Shown piece after piece: positions 36,671 to 46,325 of a stretch of 64,000 nt of DNA. This stretch comes from Shewanella seohaensis. GTDB taxonomy: Bacteria > Pseudomonadota > Gammaproteobacteria > Enterobacterales > Shewanellaceae. The translations under genes were made by a program, and so were the position numbers. The stretch lies in assembly GCF_025449215.1 (NCBI RefSeq), contig NZ_CP104900.1:1426001-1490000 (forward strand), written 5' to 3'. Position 1 is the first letter of the stretch. The number at the start of each line of letters is the position of its first letter. The notes beneath the pieces were generated by a model. That model made no database searches, was not told the origin of the DNA, and saw nothing but the letters and a program-made list of their open reading frames with translations.

Positions 36671-37396
36671 ATGAAGTTGACCCGAGCATTATCTTTAGTT
36701 TTCGCGCTTGTTGTTGCGCCTCTGGCCAGCGCCGCTACGGCGACCACTCCCGACACAGCTGCGATTAAGCAAAAACTCAGCGAGATGTTAGACGTTGAAG
36801 TGATTTCAATGCAGGATTCACCCATCGAAGGTTTATATCAAGCCATGACCAACCGTGGCGTGCTCTATATCAGCCGCGATGGCTCAAAACTGTTCCACGG
36901 TAATTTATACGATATTGATAAGGGCATGAAAAACCTGACGGAAGCGGCGCTTGCTGGCCCTCGTCTGGCGATGATGAAGCCGCTTGAAGATCATATGCTG
37001 GTATATAAAGCCAAGGATGAAAAACACGTTGTGACTGTGTTTACCGATGTGAGCTGTGGCTACTGCCGTAAGTTACATAGCCAAATGGCAGACTACAACA
37101 AGCTCGGCATTACTGTGCGTTACTTAGCCTTCCCACGTGCTGGTGTACCATCTGCCAATGCCGATGAGATGCAGGCTATTTGGTGTGCTAAGGATCCATT
37201 AAAGGCCATGACAGAAGCTAAGGCTGGCAAAAAAGTATCCGCCGCGACCTGTGATGCCAAGATTGCCGAGCAGTACGAGCTAGGTACCAGCTTTGGCGTT
37301 AACGGCACGCCTGCAATCGTATTGGAAGACGGTAATATGATCCCAGGATATCAACCACCTGCCGATCTACTGCGTACCTTAGAAGCTCGCAAATAA
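36671..37396 (+). CDS. dsbC: Periplasmic disulfide isomerase DsbC
   Basis: 241 residues. Signal peptide (~1-20, ending APLASAA), N-terminal dimerisation domain (~25-85), linker helix and a thioredoxin fold with the CGYC active site (TDVSCGYCRKLHSQM, ~residue 122) plus the conserved cis-proline segment GTPAIV. A second cysteine pair (IWCAKDP and AATCDAK) matches the structural disulfide of DsbC. It shuffles wrong disulfides in the periplasm. AGGAAG precedes the ATG. The gene is followed by a terminator. Confidence 0.95.
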   Translation: MKLTRALSLVFALVVAPLASAATATTPDTAAIKQKLSEMLDVEVISMQDSPIEGLYQAMTNRGVLYISRDGSKLFHGNLYDIDKGMKNLTEAALAGPRLAMMKPLEDHMLVYKAKDEKHVVTVFTDVSCGYCRKLHSQMADYNKLGITVRYLAFPRAGVPSANADEMQAIWCAKDPLKAMTEAKAGKKVSAATCDAKIAEQYELGTSFGVNGTPAIVLEDGNMIPGYQPPADLLRTLEARK

Positions 37397-37423
37397 TCCG
37401 GTTTCGGATAAATTTATCCCATT

Positions 37424-37451
37424 AAAGGTGAGCTTAAGGCTCACCTTTTTG
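37424..37451 (+). terminator. Rho-independent terminator after dsbC
   Basis: Stem AAAGGTGAGC / GCTCACCTTT with a TTAAG loop and following T. Confidence 0.88.
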
Positions 37452-37488
37452 TTATCTTAGCCCCATGATTGCTTAAGAGTTTGCTCCC

Positions 37489-39212
37489 TTGAACCATAAG
37501 ATAGTCCGTCGTCCAACCGTTGATGATAGCCATTTACCCGCTCACCTTCCGTCGTTATTAAGACAGCTTTACGCCCGCCGTGGTGTTATGCCCAACGAAT
37601 GCGAACTGGTGCTCAAAGGCCTGTTAAGACCCGATACAATGAAGGGCTTAGAACAAGCAGCTAAGCTAATTGCCGATGCGATGCAGCAGGATAAGTCGAT
37701 ACTGATCGTCGGCGATTTTGATGCCGACGGCGCTACCTCGACCAGTGTGTGTTTGCTAGCGCTGCGGATGATGGGCGCGAGTAAGGTCGATTATCTGATC
37801 CCCAATCGTTTCGATTACGGTTATGGCCTGAGCCCTGAGATTGTCGCCGTGGCGGCATCCAAACAGGCAGAATTACTGATTACTGTTGATAACGGCATTT
37901 CCTCGATTGAGGGTGTAGCCGCCGCCAAGGCCTTTGGCATGCAGGTGGTGATCACCGACCATCACTTACCCGGCCATGAGTTACCGGCGGCCGATGCCAT
38001 AGTGAATCCCAATCAGCCCGGTTGTCAGTTTGCCAGTAAATCCATTGCTGGCGTCGGGGTCGCCTTTTATCTGATGACGGCGCTCAGGGCAGAGCTGCGC
38101 GCTCGTCATTGGTATCAAGCCCGCGGCATTGCCGAGCCTAATCTCGGCACTCTGCTGGATATTGTCGCCCTTGGCACTGTGGCCGACGTGGTCTCACTCG
38201 ATGCCAACAATCGTATTCTGGTCGAGGCGGGATTGCAGCGGGTACGCAGTGGTCGATGCCGCGTAGGCATTACCGCCTTACTCGAAGTGGCCAAACGTAA
38301 TCCTGCTCGCATTGTTGCCTCGGACTTTGGCTTTGCCGTAGGGCCTAGGCTCAATGCCGCCGGCAGACTGGATGAAATGGCGCTAGGCGTTGAAACCCTG
38401 CTGTGTGAAGACATCATGTATGCAAGGCGGATGGCGGCAGAACTCGATAGCCTCAACCAAGAGCGACGTGAGCTTGAGGTCGGGATGCAGCAAGAGGCGC
38501 TGAAAAGTCTTGAATATCTAAAGCTTAATGAAGAGCAACTTCCGTGGGGTATTGCCCTCTTTCAAGAGGATTGGCACCAAGGGGTTATCGGTATTCTTGC
38601 CTCACGGATTAAAGATAAATACCACAGACCCGTTATCGCCTTTGCCGACGCGGGGAATGGTGAGATTAAAGGCTCGGCGCGCTCCATCAAAGGCTTGCAT
38701 ATGCGCGATCTGCTGGAGTTGGTTAACTCCCGCCATCCAGGGCTTATCAGCAAATTTGGCGGCCATGCGATGGCGGCGGGCTTAACTTTAAAGTCCGGTG
38801 GCTTCGCAACCTTTGCTAAAGCCTATGATGATGCGGTGCGTGAACTGTTAAAGCCTGAGCAGCTCACGGGTGAGCTTTGGTCCGATGGTGAATTAACGCC
38901 GACGGAACTTACCCTCGAAATCGCCCAGTTGCTGCGTAATGCGGGACCTTGGGGTCAGTCCTTCGAGGAGCCATTATTCGATGGTTATTTTAAGATTATC
39001 CAGCAGCGGATCGTGGGGAGCGCCACCTTAAATTAGTGCTTGAAACCCCATGCAGTACCGTGATGTTAGATGCGATTGCCTTTAATGTGGATTTACACAC
39101 TTGGCCCGATGCGACGATTCAACATGCGCGCATCGTCTATAAGCTGGATGTGAACGAATATCGCGGTAATTTCACCCTGCAGTTGATGGTCGAGCAAATC
39201 GAGCCAATGTAG
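37489..39212 (+). pseudogene. recJ: Single-strand exonuclease RecJ, one frameshift near the 3' end
   Basis: The first frame (37489-39036, 515 residues) carries the DHH phosphoesterase core (VGDFDADGATSTS, TVDNGISS, TDHHLPGHELP) and the DHHA1 region (FGGHAMAAGLTL). It runs out at IVGSATLN. The next frame continues at once with ERHLKLVLETP, LDAIAFNVDLHTWPD and KLDVNEYRGNFTLQL, the normal RecJ C-terminus, to a stop at 39212. Adding one G in the run at 39015-39018 gives 574 residues, matching RecJ length. RecJ degrades 5'-ended single strands in recombination and mismatch repair. The start is TTG 37489, chosen because the family N-terminus (IVRRP) follows. Confidence 0.9.
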
Positions 39213-39250
39213 TCAGTGATTGCGTGGAAGTAAGATGAAAAGGAGTTCAG

Positions 39251-39580
39251 TTGAAGCCGTTATCGGATAAAAAAATTCGTCAGTTACTCAAGCGTTTCGC
39301 TTGGATATATGCGGCGTTTATGAGTATTCCCTTTCTGTCAGCACTTTTGACGACCAAGGAACAGGGCCAAATGCTGATTATTGGCATTTGGCCTGCCGCT
39401 TCACTGCTTTACTTTTTGGCTTATCGTCATCTCGCCCATTTATTTAAATATGAAATCAATCGCCACTTGGCATTTACTAACCATGGCGGTGGCACTCTGG
39501 CGGGAGCCTTGTATTCATTAGCTAAATTAGTGTTATTTGCCATGGCTTTCATGCTATTGGTAAGCGTCAACAACAGCTAA
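39251..39580 (+). CDS. Small membrane protein, unknown
   Basis: 109 residues from a TTG start with an excellent ribosome binding site (AAAAGGAGTTCAG). Three hydrophobic helices: FAWIYAAFMSIPFLSALL, MLIIGIWPAASLLYFLA and LVLFAMAFMLLVSV. A basic loop lies between the second and third. No family is recognised. It starts 38 bases after the reconstructed recJ stop and precedes a GNAT gene by 13 bases, so it likely belongs to a small operon. Confidence 0.65.
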   Translation: MKPLSDKKIRQLLKRFAWIYAAFMSIPFLSALLTTKEQGQMLIIGIWPAASLLYFLAYRHLAHLFKYEINRHLAFTNHGGGTLAGALYSLAKLVLFAMAFMLLVSVNNS

Positions 39581-39593
39581 ATCGAGGCGAGTG

Positions 39594-40013
39594 ATGAAAT
39601 ACCGGGTCAGTACAGCGCAAACGGAAATGGATTTTGAGCTTATCCATGGTTTTATTTCCAACAGTTATTGGGCGCAGGGTATGCCGCCAGAACTCTTGCG
39701 AAAGGCGCTTAGTAACAGTTTATGTTTTGGGGTGTTTGATAAGGATAATCAACAGCTTGCCTTTGCACGACTGATTACCGATAAAGCCACCTTTGCCTAC
39801 CTTGCCGATGTGTTTGTCCTCGAATCTCACCGCGGCTTAGGTTTAAGTAAGATGATGATGGCAGCAATTATGGAACATCCTGATCTGCAAGGATTAAGGC
39901 GCATAATGCTCGCTACCCGCGATGCCCATGGACTCTATGCTCAGTTTGGTTTCAAAGCGGTCGATACACCTGAAACCTTAATGCAAATTCGGCTTGAGAA
40001 TGCTTACCTGTAG
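39594..40013 (+). CDS. GNAT-family N-acetyltransferase
   Basis: 139 residues from ATG 39594 (GAGG 6 bases upstream). The GNAT core is clear: FGVFDKDNQQLAFARLITD (beta strands), ATFAYLADVFVLESHRGLGLSKMMM (acetyl-CoA binding, Q/RxxGxG/A variant RGLGLS), MLATRDAHGLYAQFGF. The substrate is unknown; the stand-alone type is common in bacteria and may act on a small molecule or protein N-terminus. Its neighbours are small membrane proteins. Confidence 0.85.
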   Translation: MKYRVSTAQTEMDFELIHGFISNSYWAQGMPPELLRKALSNSLCFGVFDKDNQQLAFARLITDKATFAYLADVFVLESHRGLGLSKMMMAAIMEHPDLQGLRRIMLATRDAHGLYAQFGFKAVDTPETLMQIRLENAYL

Positions 40014-40072
40014 AACAGGATTGTTGGCGCTATCCTCGTTGAAATAGTTATGGTTAAGATAAGGAAATCCAG

Positions 40073-40258
40073 ATGACGCAACTACATTATGTCTATTTTG
40101 TCAGTTTTATGGTTTCTTCCGCTTTTTTGAATGGCTTACTCGAGGGACAAGTGCCTTGGGTGAGAGTGCTTTGCTTAATCTTGTTGTTTTCAACCTTCGT
40201 ATTTGCCAGTTTATACCATGGTTTAAAGCGGTCGATAAAATCACAAGACTCGAAATAA
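40073..40258 (+). CDS. Small membrane protein, 61 aa
   Basis: Supported by AAGGAAATCCAG directly before the ATG and by two hydrophobic segments (YVYFVSFMVSSAFLNGLL and VLCLILLFSTFVFASLY) followed by a basic tail. It lies 59 bases after the GNAT gene and before a terminator. No family recognised. Confidence 0.6.
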   Translation: MTQLHYVYFVSFMVSSAFLNGLLEGQVPWVRVLCLILLFSTFVFASLYHGLKRSIKSQDSK

Positions 40259-40272
40259 ATGCTATTAAAAAC

Positions 40273-40298
40273 AAAAAGCCAGCATCAGCTGGCTTTTT
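40273..40298. terminator. Bidirectional rho-independent terminator
   Basis: AAAAAGCCAGC-ATCA-GCTGGCTTTTT between the rightward small gene and the leftward ahpF. Its symmetric A and T runs suit both strands. Confidence 0.9.
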
Positions 40299-40323
40299 AG
40301 TGAGGGGATTAATCGGTTAACGA

Positions 40324-41901
40324 TTAAGCCGCTTTAGTCGCTGTGGTCTCGGTACTGTCATCGCTATGGCGAATTAAGTAATCAAATGCACCGAGTGAGG
40401 CATTGGCGCCACTACCCATGGCGATGATGATTTGCTTGTAAGGTGAGTTCGTCACGTCACCTGCGGCAAATACGCCTGGTACTGAGGTTTGGCCGCGCTC
40501 ATCGACGATGATTTCGCCGCGAGGAGTCAAATCCACAGTGCCTTTTAACCATTCGGCATTGGGCACTAAACCGATTTGTACGAAGATTCCCGCCAGCACA
40601 ATATGATGGCTTTCACCCGTTGCACGGTCGGTGTAGTTCAGGCCGTTTACACGGGTACCGTCACCTGTTACTTCAGTGGTCATCGCTTGGGTTATGATAT
40701 GGATATTGCCCATAGAGGCCGCTTTACGTTGCAGCACATCATCGGCGCGCAGTTTGCTATCGAACTCGAGTACTGTGACATGCTCAACGATGTTGGCTAA
40801 GTCGATTGCCGCTTCGATACCTGAGTTACCGCCACCGATCACTGCAACACGTTTGCCTTTAAACAATGGGCCGTCACAGTGTGGGCAGTAGGCTACGCCT
40901 TTACCGCGGTATTCTTTCTCGCCGGGGACATTCATTTCGCGCCAGCGGGCACCGGTTGCCAGTAGTATGGTACGGCTGCGCAGTTTAGCGCCGCTTGCCA
41001 GTTCGAGTTCGAATAAACCATCGCTCGCCAGTTTAACGGCTTTTTGGTTATCCATGATATCGACTTCATAGTCACGCACATGGGCTTCAAGGTTAGCCAC
41101 CAGTTTTGGACCTTCAGTCGCTTTAACCGAAATAAAGTTTTCGATACCAACAGTTTCGGCGACTTGGCCACCGAATTTATCGGCCACCACACCAGTACGC
41201 AGACCTTTACGGGCAGCATAAATCGCTGCCGCAGCACCAGCGGGGCCACCACCGACGACTAAGACTTCGTATGGGGCTTTTTGGCTGAGTTCTTCCGCTT
41301 TGCGGCTGGCCGCGCCAGTATCGAGTTTATTTAAGATCTCACCAATGCTGATGCGACCCGCGGCAAACACTTCACCGTTCAAGTACACAGACGGTACGGC
41401 CATGATATTACGGCTGGCAACTTCATCTTGGAACAGGGCGCCGTCGATCATCACGTTGGTGATGTTCGGGTTGATCGCGGCCATCATATTCAGCGCCTGA
41501 ATCACATCAGGGCAGTTTTGGCAGGTCAGTGACACATAGGTTTCAAACTCATATTTGCCAGGCAGATTACGGATCTGCTCAATGATTTCGTCGCTGAGTT
41601 TGATGGGGTGTCCACCCGTGTGCAGCAGGGCTAACACGAGTGAGGTAAATTCGTGACCCATAGGCAGACCAGCAAAGCTAATCTGAGTATTGAGTTCTGG
41701 GTTAACCACTGTCATCGCTGGCGTGCGGGGGCCTTGAGCTTCTTTGAGGCTCACTAATGTTGAAAGGCTAACGATGTCATTGGCTAAGCTTTTTAATTCT
41801 TGAGACTTTTTGCCCTCATCTGCTGACACGACAAGTTCAACTGGTCTCTTGAGGTTTTGCAGATAGGTTTGCAGTTGATTTTTCAAATTCGCATCTAACA
41901 T
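40324..41901 (-). CDS. ahpF: Alkyl hydroperoxide reductase subunit F
   Basis: 525 residues from ATG 41901, chosen over an upstream in-frame ATG at 42024 because GGAGTCATC precedes it and the family begins [11 protein letters not shown]-terminal tandem thioredoxin-like fold with CQNC (~residue 127), then an FAD/NADH domain of the thioredoxin reductase type ([19 protein letters not shown], redox CPHC in [25 protein letters not shown]). It passes electrons from NADH to AhpC to detoxify peroxides. It lies downstream of ahpC with a 249-base gap. Confidence 0.97.
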   Translation of the reverse strand: MLDANLKNQLQTYLQNLKRPVELVVSADEGKKSQELKSLANDIVSLSTLVSLKEAQGPRTPAMTVVNPELNTQISFAGLPMGHEFTSLVLALLHTGGHPIKLSDEIIEQIRNLPGKYEFETYVSLTCQNCPDVIQALNMMAAINPNITNVMIDGALFQDEVASRNIMAVPSVYLNGEVFAAGRISIGEILNKLDTGAASRKAEELSQKAPYEVLVVGGGPAGAAAAIYAARKGLRTGVVADKFGGQVAETVGIENFISVKATEGPKLVANLEAHVRDYEVDIMDNQKAVKLASDGLFELELASGAKLRSRTILLATGARWREMNVPGEKEYRGKGVAYCPHCDGPLFKGKRVAVIGGGNSGIEAAIDLANIVEHVTVLEFDSKLRADDVLQRKAASMGNIHIITQAMTTEVTGDGTRVNGLNYTDRATGESHHIVLAGIFVQIGLVPNAEWLKGTVDLTPRGEIIVDERGQTSVPGVFAAGDVTNSPYKQIIIAMGSGANASLGAFDYLIRHSDDSTETTATKAA

Positions 41902-42150
41902 GATGACTCCAAAATCAGTATAAAAAATTGAAAAGAGAGAAAAACGCGAGGGTGCCAACCTAGAACCTTGCAGGGGGCGGTTATCTCTTCCTATTTGGCA
42001 CCGCAGTGGCGTTGGCTGCATCACTCACCCCAATCACTTAGCGACTAAGTTAGAAACTAAGCTCATGGGGATTCGTGCAATTGCCACCTTACTGCAGTAC
42101 CAACTAGCTTGAGATGCTAGGTTGGCGGGGTTGACTCTTGTTAGGCTAGA

Positions 42151-42720
42151 TTAGATTTTGCCTACTAGGTCTAAAGATGGTGCTAAGGTTTCGTCACCTG
42201 GTTGCCATTTAGCTGGGCAAACTTCGCCATCGTGAGTGGCAACGTATTGAGCCGCTTGGATCTTACGAACCAGCTCTTGAGCGCTACGGCCGATACCTAA
42301 GTCATGGATTTCAGCAACTTTCACTTGGCCTTCTGGGTTGATAACGAAAGTACCACGCAGTGCTAAACCTTCTTCTTCGATCATCACACCGAAGTTACGG
42401 CTGATCACGCCAGTTGGGTCAGCCAGCATTGGGAAGTTGATCTTCTTGATGGTGTCAGAAGTATCGTGCCATGCCTTGTGAGTGAAGTGAGTGTCAGTCG
42501 ATACTGAGTAAACTTCAACGCCCATAGATTGTAACTTAGCGTAGTGATCCGCCATGTCGCCTAATTCAGTTGGGCAAACGAAAGTGAAGTCAGCTGGATA
42601 GAAGAATACAACTGACCATTTACCTAACAGATCTTGTTCAGTTACAGGAACGAACTCACCATTGTGGTAAGCAGTGGCTTTGAATGGTTTGATTGTGCTG
42701 TTGATAATTGACTGAGTCAT
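42151..42720 (-). CDS. ahpC: Alkyl hydroperoxide reductase subunit C (peroxiredoxin)
   Basis: 189 residues, typical 2-Cys peroxiredoxin. Peroxidatic cysteine in FVCPTELGDMA (~residue 49) and resolving cysteine in DGEVCPAKW (~168). It reduces hydrogen peroxide, organic peroxides and peroxynitrite with AhpF as reductant. AAATGGAAGCATAAA precedes the ATG. OxyR or a similar regulator would be expected; the upstream region contains an inverted repeat (42811-42840), but a true OxyR site is not proven. Confidence 0.98.
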   Translation of the reverse strand: MTQSIINSTIKPFKATAYHNGEFVPVTEQDLLGKWSVVFFYPADFTFVCPTELGDMADHYAKLQSMGVEVYSVSTDTHFTHKAWHDTSDTIKKINFPMLADPTGVISRNFGVMIEEEGLALRGTFVINPEGQVKVAEIHDLGIGRSAQELVRKIQAAQYVATHDGEVCPAKWQPGDETLAPSLDLVGKI

Positions 42721-42810
42721 TTTATGCTTCCATTTAGTTGATTATGGTGAATTAAGTACGAGGCACTTAACTTGTGTCCCGTTGATGTGAAGCATATTAC
42801 CCAGCCCAGA

Positions 42811-42840
42811 ATGATAAATATAACGCATAAAAACTATCAT
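42811..42840. promoter_or_regulatory. Inverted repeat upstream of ahpC
   Basis: ATGATA and TATCAT, 18 bases apart, about 90-120 bases before the ahpC start. Read on the minus strand it includes GATAG and TTTATC. It partly resembles the half sites of OxyR (ATAG-N7-CTAT), but the match is incomplete. Confidence 0.3.
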
Positions 42841-42964
42841 CCTAATCGGTTTTATCGAATTTAGCGGGTTTGAGATCGAGGATTAATCGATTTTTTCAGT
42901 ACAGGCGCGCCCTAGCGGCTAATTGATTGTTTACTTTAATGAAGTGGCACAAGTGCAGGGCAAT

Positions 42965-42991
42965 AAAAAAGGGATATCGACGATATCCCTT
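42965..42991 (-). terminator. Rho-independent terminator of the M17 aminopeptidase gene
   Basis: Stem AAGGGATATC / GATATCCCTT with a three-base loop, followed on the minus strand by a T run (plus-strand AAAAAA at 42965-42970). Confidence 0.85.
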
Positions 42992-43062
42992 AATCTAACT
43001 TCTCAAACCAGCCACAGACTCGGCTTGAGTGGGTTTGGATCTAGTTAACTCACAATATAGCG

Positions 43063-44598
43063 TTAGTTTTGCGCCTTAGGCTGAGTTAACCAAGTGCTGA
43101 GCAGGCGCACGCCATAGCCCGTGGCGCCAGCTGGCACGACGGCGGTATCGGTGGCGGTTAAGGCGTTGCCAGCGATATCGAGGTGAGCCCAAGGTTGCTC
43201 ACCCGCAAAGCGTTTGAGGAACATGGCGGCAGACGATGCCCCCGCGCTGCCCTCTTTACCAGTATTCTTTAAATCGGCGATGGTGGATTTCAGCTCATCG
43301 TCGTAGGCTTGATCTAACGGCAAGCGCCAGACTTTTTCACCCACCTGTTGACCCGCAAAGGTGAGCTGCTGCACCAGCGGCTCCGAATCGGTAAACAATC
43401 CCGCATAAACGCTACCCAGCGCGCCCACTTTCGAGCCTGTGAGGGTCGCCACATCGACGATAATCGAAGGGCGATAATTCTCACGGGCATACCAGAGGCC
43501 GTCGGCTAATACTAAACGGCCTTCGGCATCGGTGTTGAGCACTTCAACCGTGAGACCTTGAGCGGTTTTAATCACATCGCCTGGGATCATCGCATGTCCC
43601 GACACCATGTTTTCCGCCATCGGCATAATCGCGACTAGGTTTACCGGCGCCTTTTGAATGGCCATGGCTTTGACTGTACCGAGCACGGTCGCCGCGCCCG
43701 CCATATCGGACTTCATCCGCGCGATAGAGGTACCTGTGGCCTTGATATTGTAGCCGCCAGAGTCGAAGGTAATGCCTTTACCCACCAGAGCAATCGGCGC
43801 TTCTTTGCTGCCGGGCCAGTGGGCGACAACCAACTTAGGCGGACGCTCGCTGCCTTTACCCACAGCCGCTAAGGCGCCGAGGTTTAAGCGTTCAATGTCT
43901 TTGGCTTCAAGTACTGTGACTTTTACGCCGAGGGACTTAAGTTTACGCGCCTCGTTAGCAAAGCTTTCGGGATACATGATCCCAGCCGGGGCATTGGTGA
44001 GATCCCGCGCTAAAAACACACCCGCTTCGATAGCTTGCAGATTCTTATGGTGTTTTTGGTTTTGGCTTAAGTCATCAACCCCGATTTGATAGTTCTTCTC
44101 GGCGCGATTGCTGGCTTTAAATTGAGTGTAACGGTAGCTGCGCAGCTCAATGCCGTGGGCCAGTTCTGAGCCAAATAGCGGCGTGTTACTTAAGCCTTGG
44201 GTCAGCACACGCACTGTCGCTTGAGGCACGGTTTCAAGCTTGGCGGCAATATTGCCACCTAATGTATTGATTTCACCGGGTGTTAAGGTTTTTGCATCGC
44301 CAATCCCAACCAATAATACTCGCTTAGCGTCGATTTCGCTCGGGACTAGGATTTCGAGGATTTCACCGCGTTTACCCGCAAAACTGTTGTCGGCGACCGC
44401 AAGGTTAAGTTGGTCTTGAGTCGATTGGGGTAAAAAATCGAGACTATAGGTTGTCGAATCAGCGCTTTGGAACAGCACTAATGTGTCGGAATTGAGTGAG
44501 TTACGAGTGTCAAAACTAAAGGTTTCGGCGTTAGCATTGAGAGAGTTAAGGCACGCCAGCGCCATAACGCTTAACAAAAATTTATTCTTATTTTTCAT
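43063..44598 (-). CDS. Leucyl aminopeptidase (M17) with signal peptide
   Basis: 511 residues. The catalytic domain is a standard M17 metallopeptidase: GKGITFDSGGYNIK, MKSDMAGAATVLG, NTDAEGRLVLADGLWYA and the C-terminal HLDIAG. It removes N-terminal residues, preferring leucine, from peptides using two divalent metal ions. Unlike cytosolic PepA, it begins with a clear signal peptide (MKNKNKFLLSVMALACLNSLNANAE region, cleavage near ANA-E), so it should act in the periplasm or outside. It has its own terminator. The gene name pepA is avoided because a cytosolic paralogue is likely elsewhere. Confidence 0.92.
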   Translation of the reverse strand: MKNKNKFLLSVMALACLNSLNANAETFSFDTRNSLNSDTLVLFQSADSTTYSLDFLPQSTQDQLNLAVADNSFAGKRGEILEILVPSEIDAKRVLLVGIGDAKTLTPGEINTLGGNIAAKLETVPQATVRVLTQGLSNTPLFGSELAHGIELRSYRYTQFKASNRAEKNYQIGVDDLSQNQKHHKNLQAIEAGVFLARDLTNAPAGIMYPESFANEARKLKSLGVKVTVLEAKDIERLNLGALAAVGKGSERPPKLVVAHWPGSKEAPIALVGKGITFDSGGYNIKATGTSIARMKSDMAGAATVLGTVKAMAIQKAPVNLVAIMPMAENMVSGHAMIPGDVIKTAQGLTVEVLNTDAEGRLVLADGLWYARENYRPSIIVDVATLTGSKVGALGSVYAGLFTDSEPLVQQLTFAGQQVGEKVWRLPLDQAYDDELKSTIADLKNTGKEGSAGASSAAMFLKRFAGEQPWAHLDIAGNALTATDTAVVPAGATGYGVRLLSTWLTQPKAQN

Positions 44599-44687
44599 GG
44601 TGACAGCTCATATCAATAGAGAGTGTGAAGCATAGCAAAGCTGAGTCTTAGGGTTAACTAATTTAAGCCATTTGACTGAGATTAATC

Positions 44688-45431
44688 TTAAATCCAAGGG
44701 CCAAAACGAGTCAGTGAACGTTCAAGGGCAAAATCCAGTTGTTGTGACAGGGTTTGCGCCTGACTTTTCAGCGCCGACGCCCCCAAAGATTGTGGTGTTT
44801 GGCTGGCAAAAATCACCCAGTTGCCACCGCTGGTGAGGCAGGCATGCACGTGGGCAAAATGGTGCTGCAGATCGGCGAGTAACTCGCGATTTTGGCTGTG
44901 CTCCTTCCAGCAATTCAACACTAAATAACCATTGGGTTTAATTAGCTGTGTGCACTGCTGAAGAAAAGTGGGCGAGAGTTGCCCTGTGTCGACCCCTTTG
45001 GCGCTGTAGATATCGGCAAAAATCACATCGACCTTTTTATGCTCGGCCGATGCCATAAAGGCGACGGCATCTTCGTTGATGAGATTAAGCTTTTTGCCAA
45101 TCGGTAATTGAAAATAACGCTTGGCAAGTTCAATCACCGCCGGGCGAAGTTCAACCGCAGTAAGTTTGATTGCGGCATCGAAGCGGCGCAGGGCATGAAT
45201 GAGGGCGCCGCCACCAAGGCCGAGTACGATGGCGCTTTTGGGTTGGCAAAACAACAACACCAGTAGCATGCCTTGCACATAGGTATGCTGCGGAATATGC
45301 GGTGCGGTTTTAAGAATTTTGCTCTGCTCATCGTTGTCGCCAAAGGACAGCACGCGGGTATCACCATAGTCGAGCACGCGGATCGGCCCTAGGGCATCTT
45401 GGGTTTCATGTAGTAAAGTTGCGTCGGCCAT
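44688..45431 (-). CDS. Spermidine synthase-like SAM-binding protein
   Basis: 247 residues. The Rossmann motif AIVLGLGGGALIHALRRF is followed by TAVELRPAVIELAKRYF and VDVIFADIYSAKGVDTG, typical of the spermine/spermidine synthase fold. The usual putrescine-binding residues (GGGDG and D-x-D pattern) are not intact, and the N-terminal beta domain is short, so a true spermidine synthase is doubtful. Such stand-alone proteins often act as methyltransferases or as polyamine-like enzymes of unknown substrate. It starts 89 bases after the aminopeptidase start on the same strand. Confidence 0.8.
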   Translation of the reverse strand: MADATLLHETQDALGPIRVLDYGDTRVLSFGDNDEQSKILKTAPHIPQHTYVQGMLLVLLFCQPKSAIVLGLGGGALIHALRRFDAAIKLTAVELRPAVIELAKRYFQLPIGKKLNLINEDAVAFMASAEHKKVDVIFADIYSAKGVDTGQLSPTFLQQCTQLIKPNGYLVLNCWKEHSQNRELLADLQHHFAHVHACLTSGGNWVIFASQTPQSLGASALKSQAQTLSQQLDFALERSLTRFGPWI

Positions 45432-45531
45432 AGTACTTATTACTCTATTTGCGTTGGGCTGATTTGGGACTCTATAACTGCTGGTGCAAAAAAGTTAGAA
45501 TTCAGCTGGTTTCGTTTTTTAAGTGGCTATT

Positions 45532-46077
45532 ATGACAAATCAAATCCTGCTTGCCTGTATTTATCTTGCGGTGTTTCTCTTTTTGCAGCGTGCCTTAACT
45601 CAATGGGTGAAAAAACTCTCATTGATGAAGCAGGTGAGTGCCGCCCGTACCAGTCTTGTCACTCGGTTTATTTCCTATGTGATGTTTTTTATCACTTTGT
45701 CTTTGATGGCGGTGTCCCTCGGCTTGGGTTATCAGGACGTGTCGCTGTTTGTCTCCTCCGCGTTTGCGGTGATGGGCGTCGCCTTAGTCGCTCAGTGGTC
45801 GATACTGAGTAATTTAACCGCTGGTGTGCTGATTTTCTTTGTGTTCCCGTATCGGATTGGTGAACGTATTCGGGTGGTGGATAAGGATGAAGATATCAGC
45901 GGAGTGATTATTGAAATCGCGCTGTTTCATGTACTTATCCTCAGGGATAATGGCGATACCATCACTTATCCCAACAACTTGATGCTGCAAAAGGCGGTGT
46001 TAAAGCTGGCGGATCAGGCGCCGCTCCACGAGCGTCAAGCATTGCAGGAGGGGAAAAAGCGCTTTGATCTCGAGTAG
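45532..46077 (+). CDS. Small MscS-like mechanosensitive channel
   Basis: 181 residues from ATG 45532 (AAGTGG five bases upstream; GTG 45523 is rejected). Three membrane helices, the last glycine/alanine-rich (VSSAFAVMGVALVAQWSILSN), followed by the MscS beta domain (LIFFVFPYRIGERIRVVDKDEDISGVIIEIALFHVLILRDNGDTITYPNNLML). It lacks the C-terminal alpha/beta vestibule of E. coli MscS, so it is a minimal member. Such channels open under membrane tension during osmotic downshift. Divergent from the spermidine synthase-like gene. Confidence 0.88.
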   Translation: MTNQILLACIYLAVFLFLQRALTQWVKKLSLMKQVSAARTSLVTRFISYVMFFITLSLMAVSLGLGYQDVSLFVSSAFAVMGVALVAQWSILSNLTAGVLIFFVFPYRIGERIRVVDKDEDISGVIIEIALFHVLILRDNGDTITYPNNLMLQKAVLKLADQAPLHERQALQEGKKRFDLE

Positions 46078-46325
46078 GTCTTCTTGCATTCGTGCGCCGC
46101 AGCAGTACATTTATTAGCAAACTGTTGTCGGCGCCGGGGGAGATACTCAGTTTTATTATCTTCCCGTGAGCTTTACTCTCTTGATGCGTTTTTCATAACA
46201 AAATCAGCGTTCTTGCTTACATCCACTCCCTTTTGTTTACCTTGGTTTGTGTCCCGTCGCACGGTTTAGCCCTGCCTAATCCTTAGAATTCATGTTTTTG
46301 TTTTTAGCGAATTGGAGCAAACCTG

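Larger units (their letters stand above)
42721..43062. other. pepA/ahpC intergenic region (342 bp)
   Basis: Contains the ahpC promoter region with an inverted repeat, and the terminator of the upstream aminopeptidase gene (42965-42991). Nothing else recognisable. Confidence 0.6.

Noticed and set aside
46084..46269. 61-codon frame between the MscS-like gene and the DUF3332 lipoprotein
   Set aside because: No ribosome binding site and cysteine/arginine-rich random-looking product.
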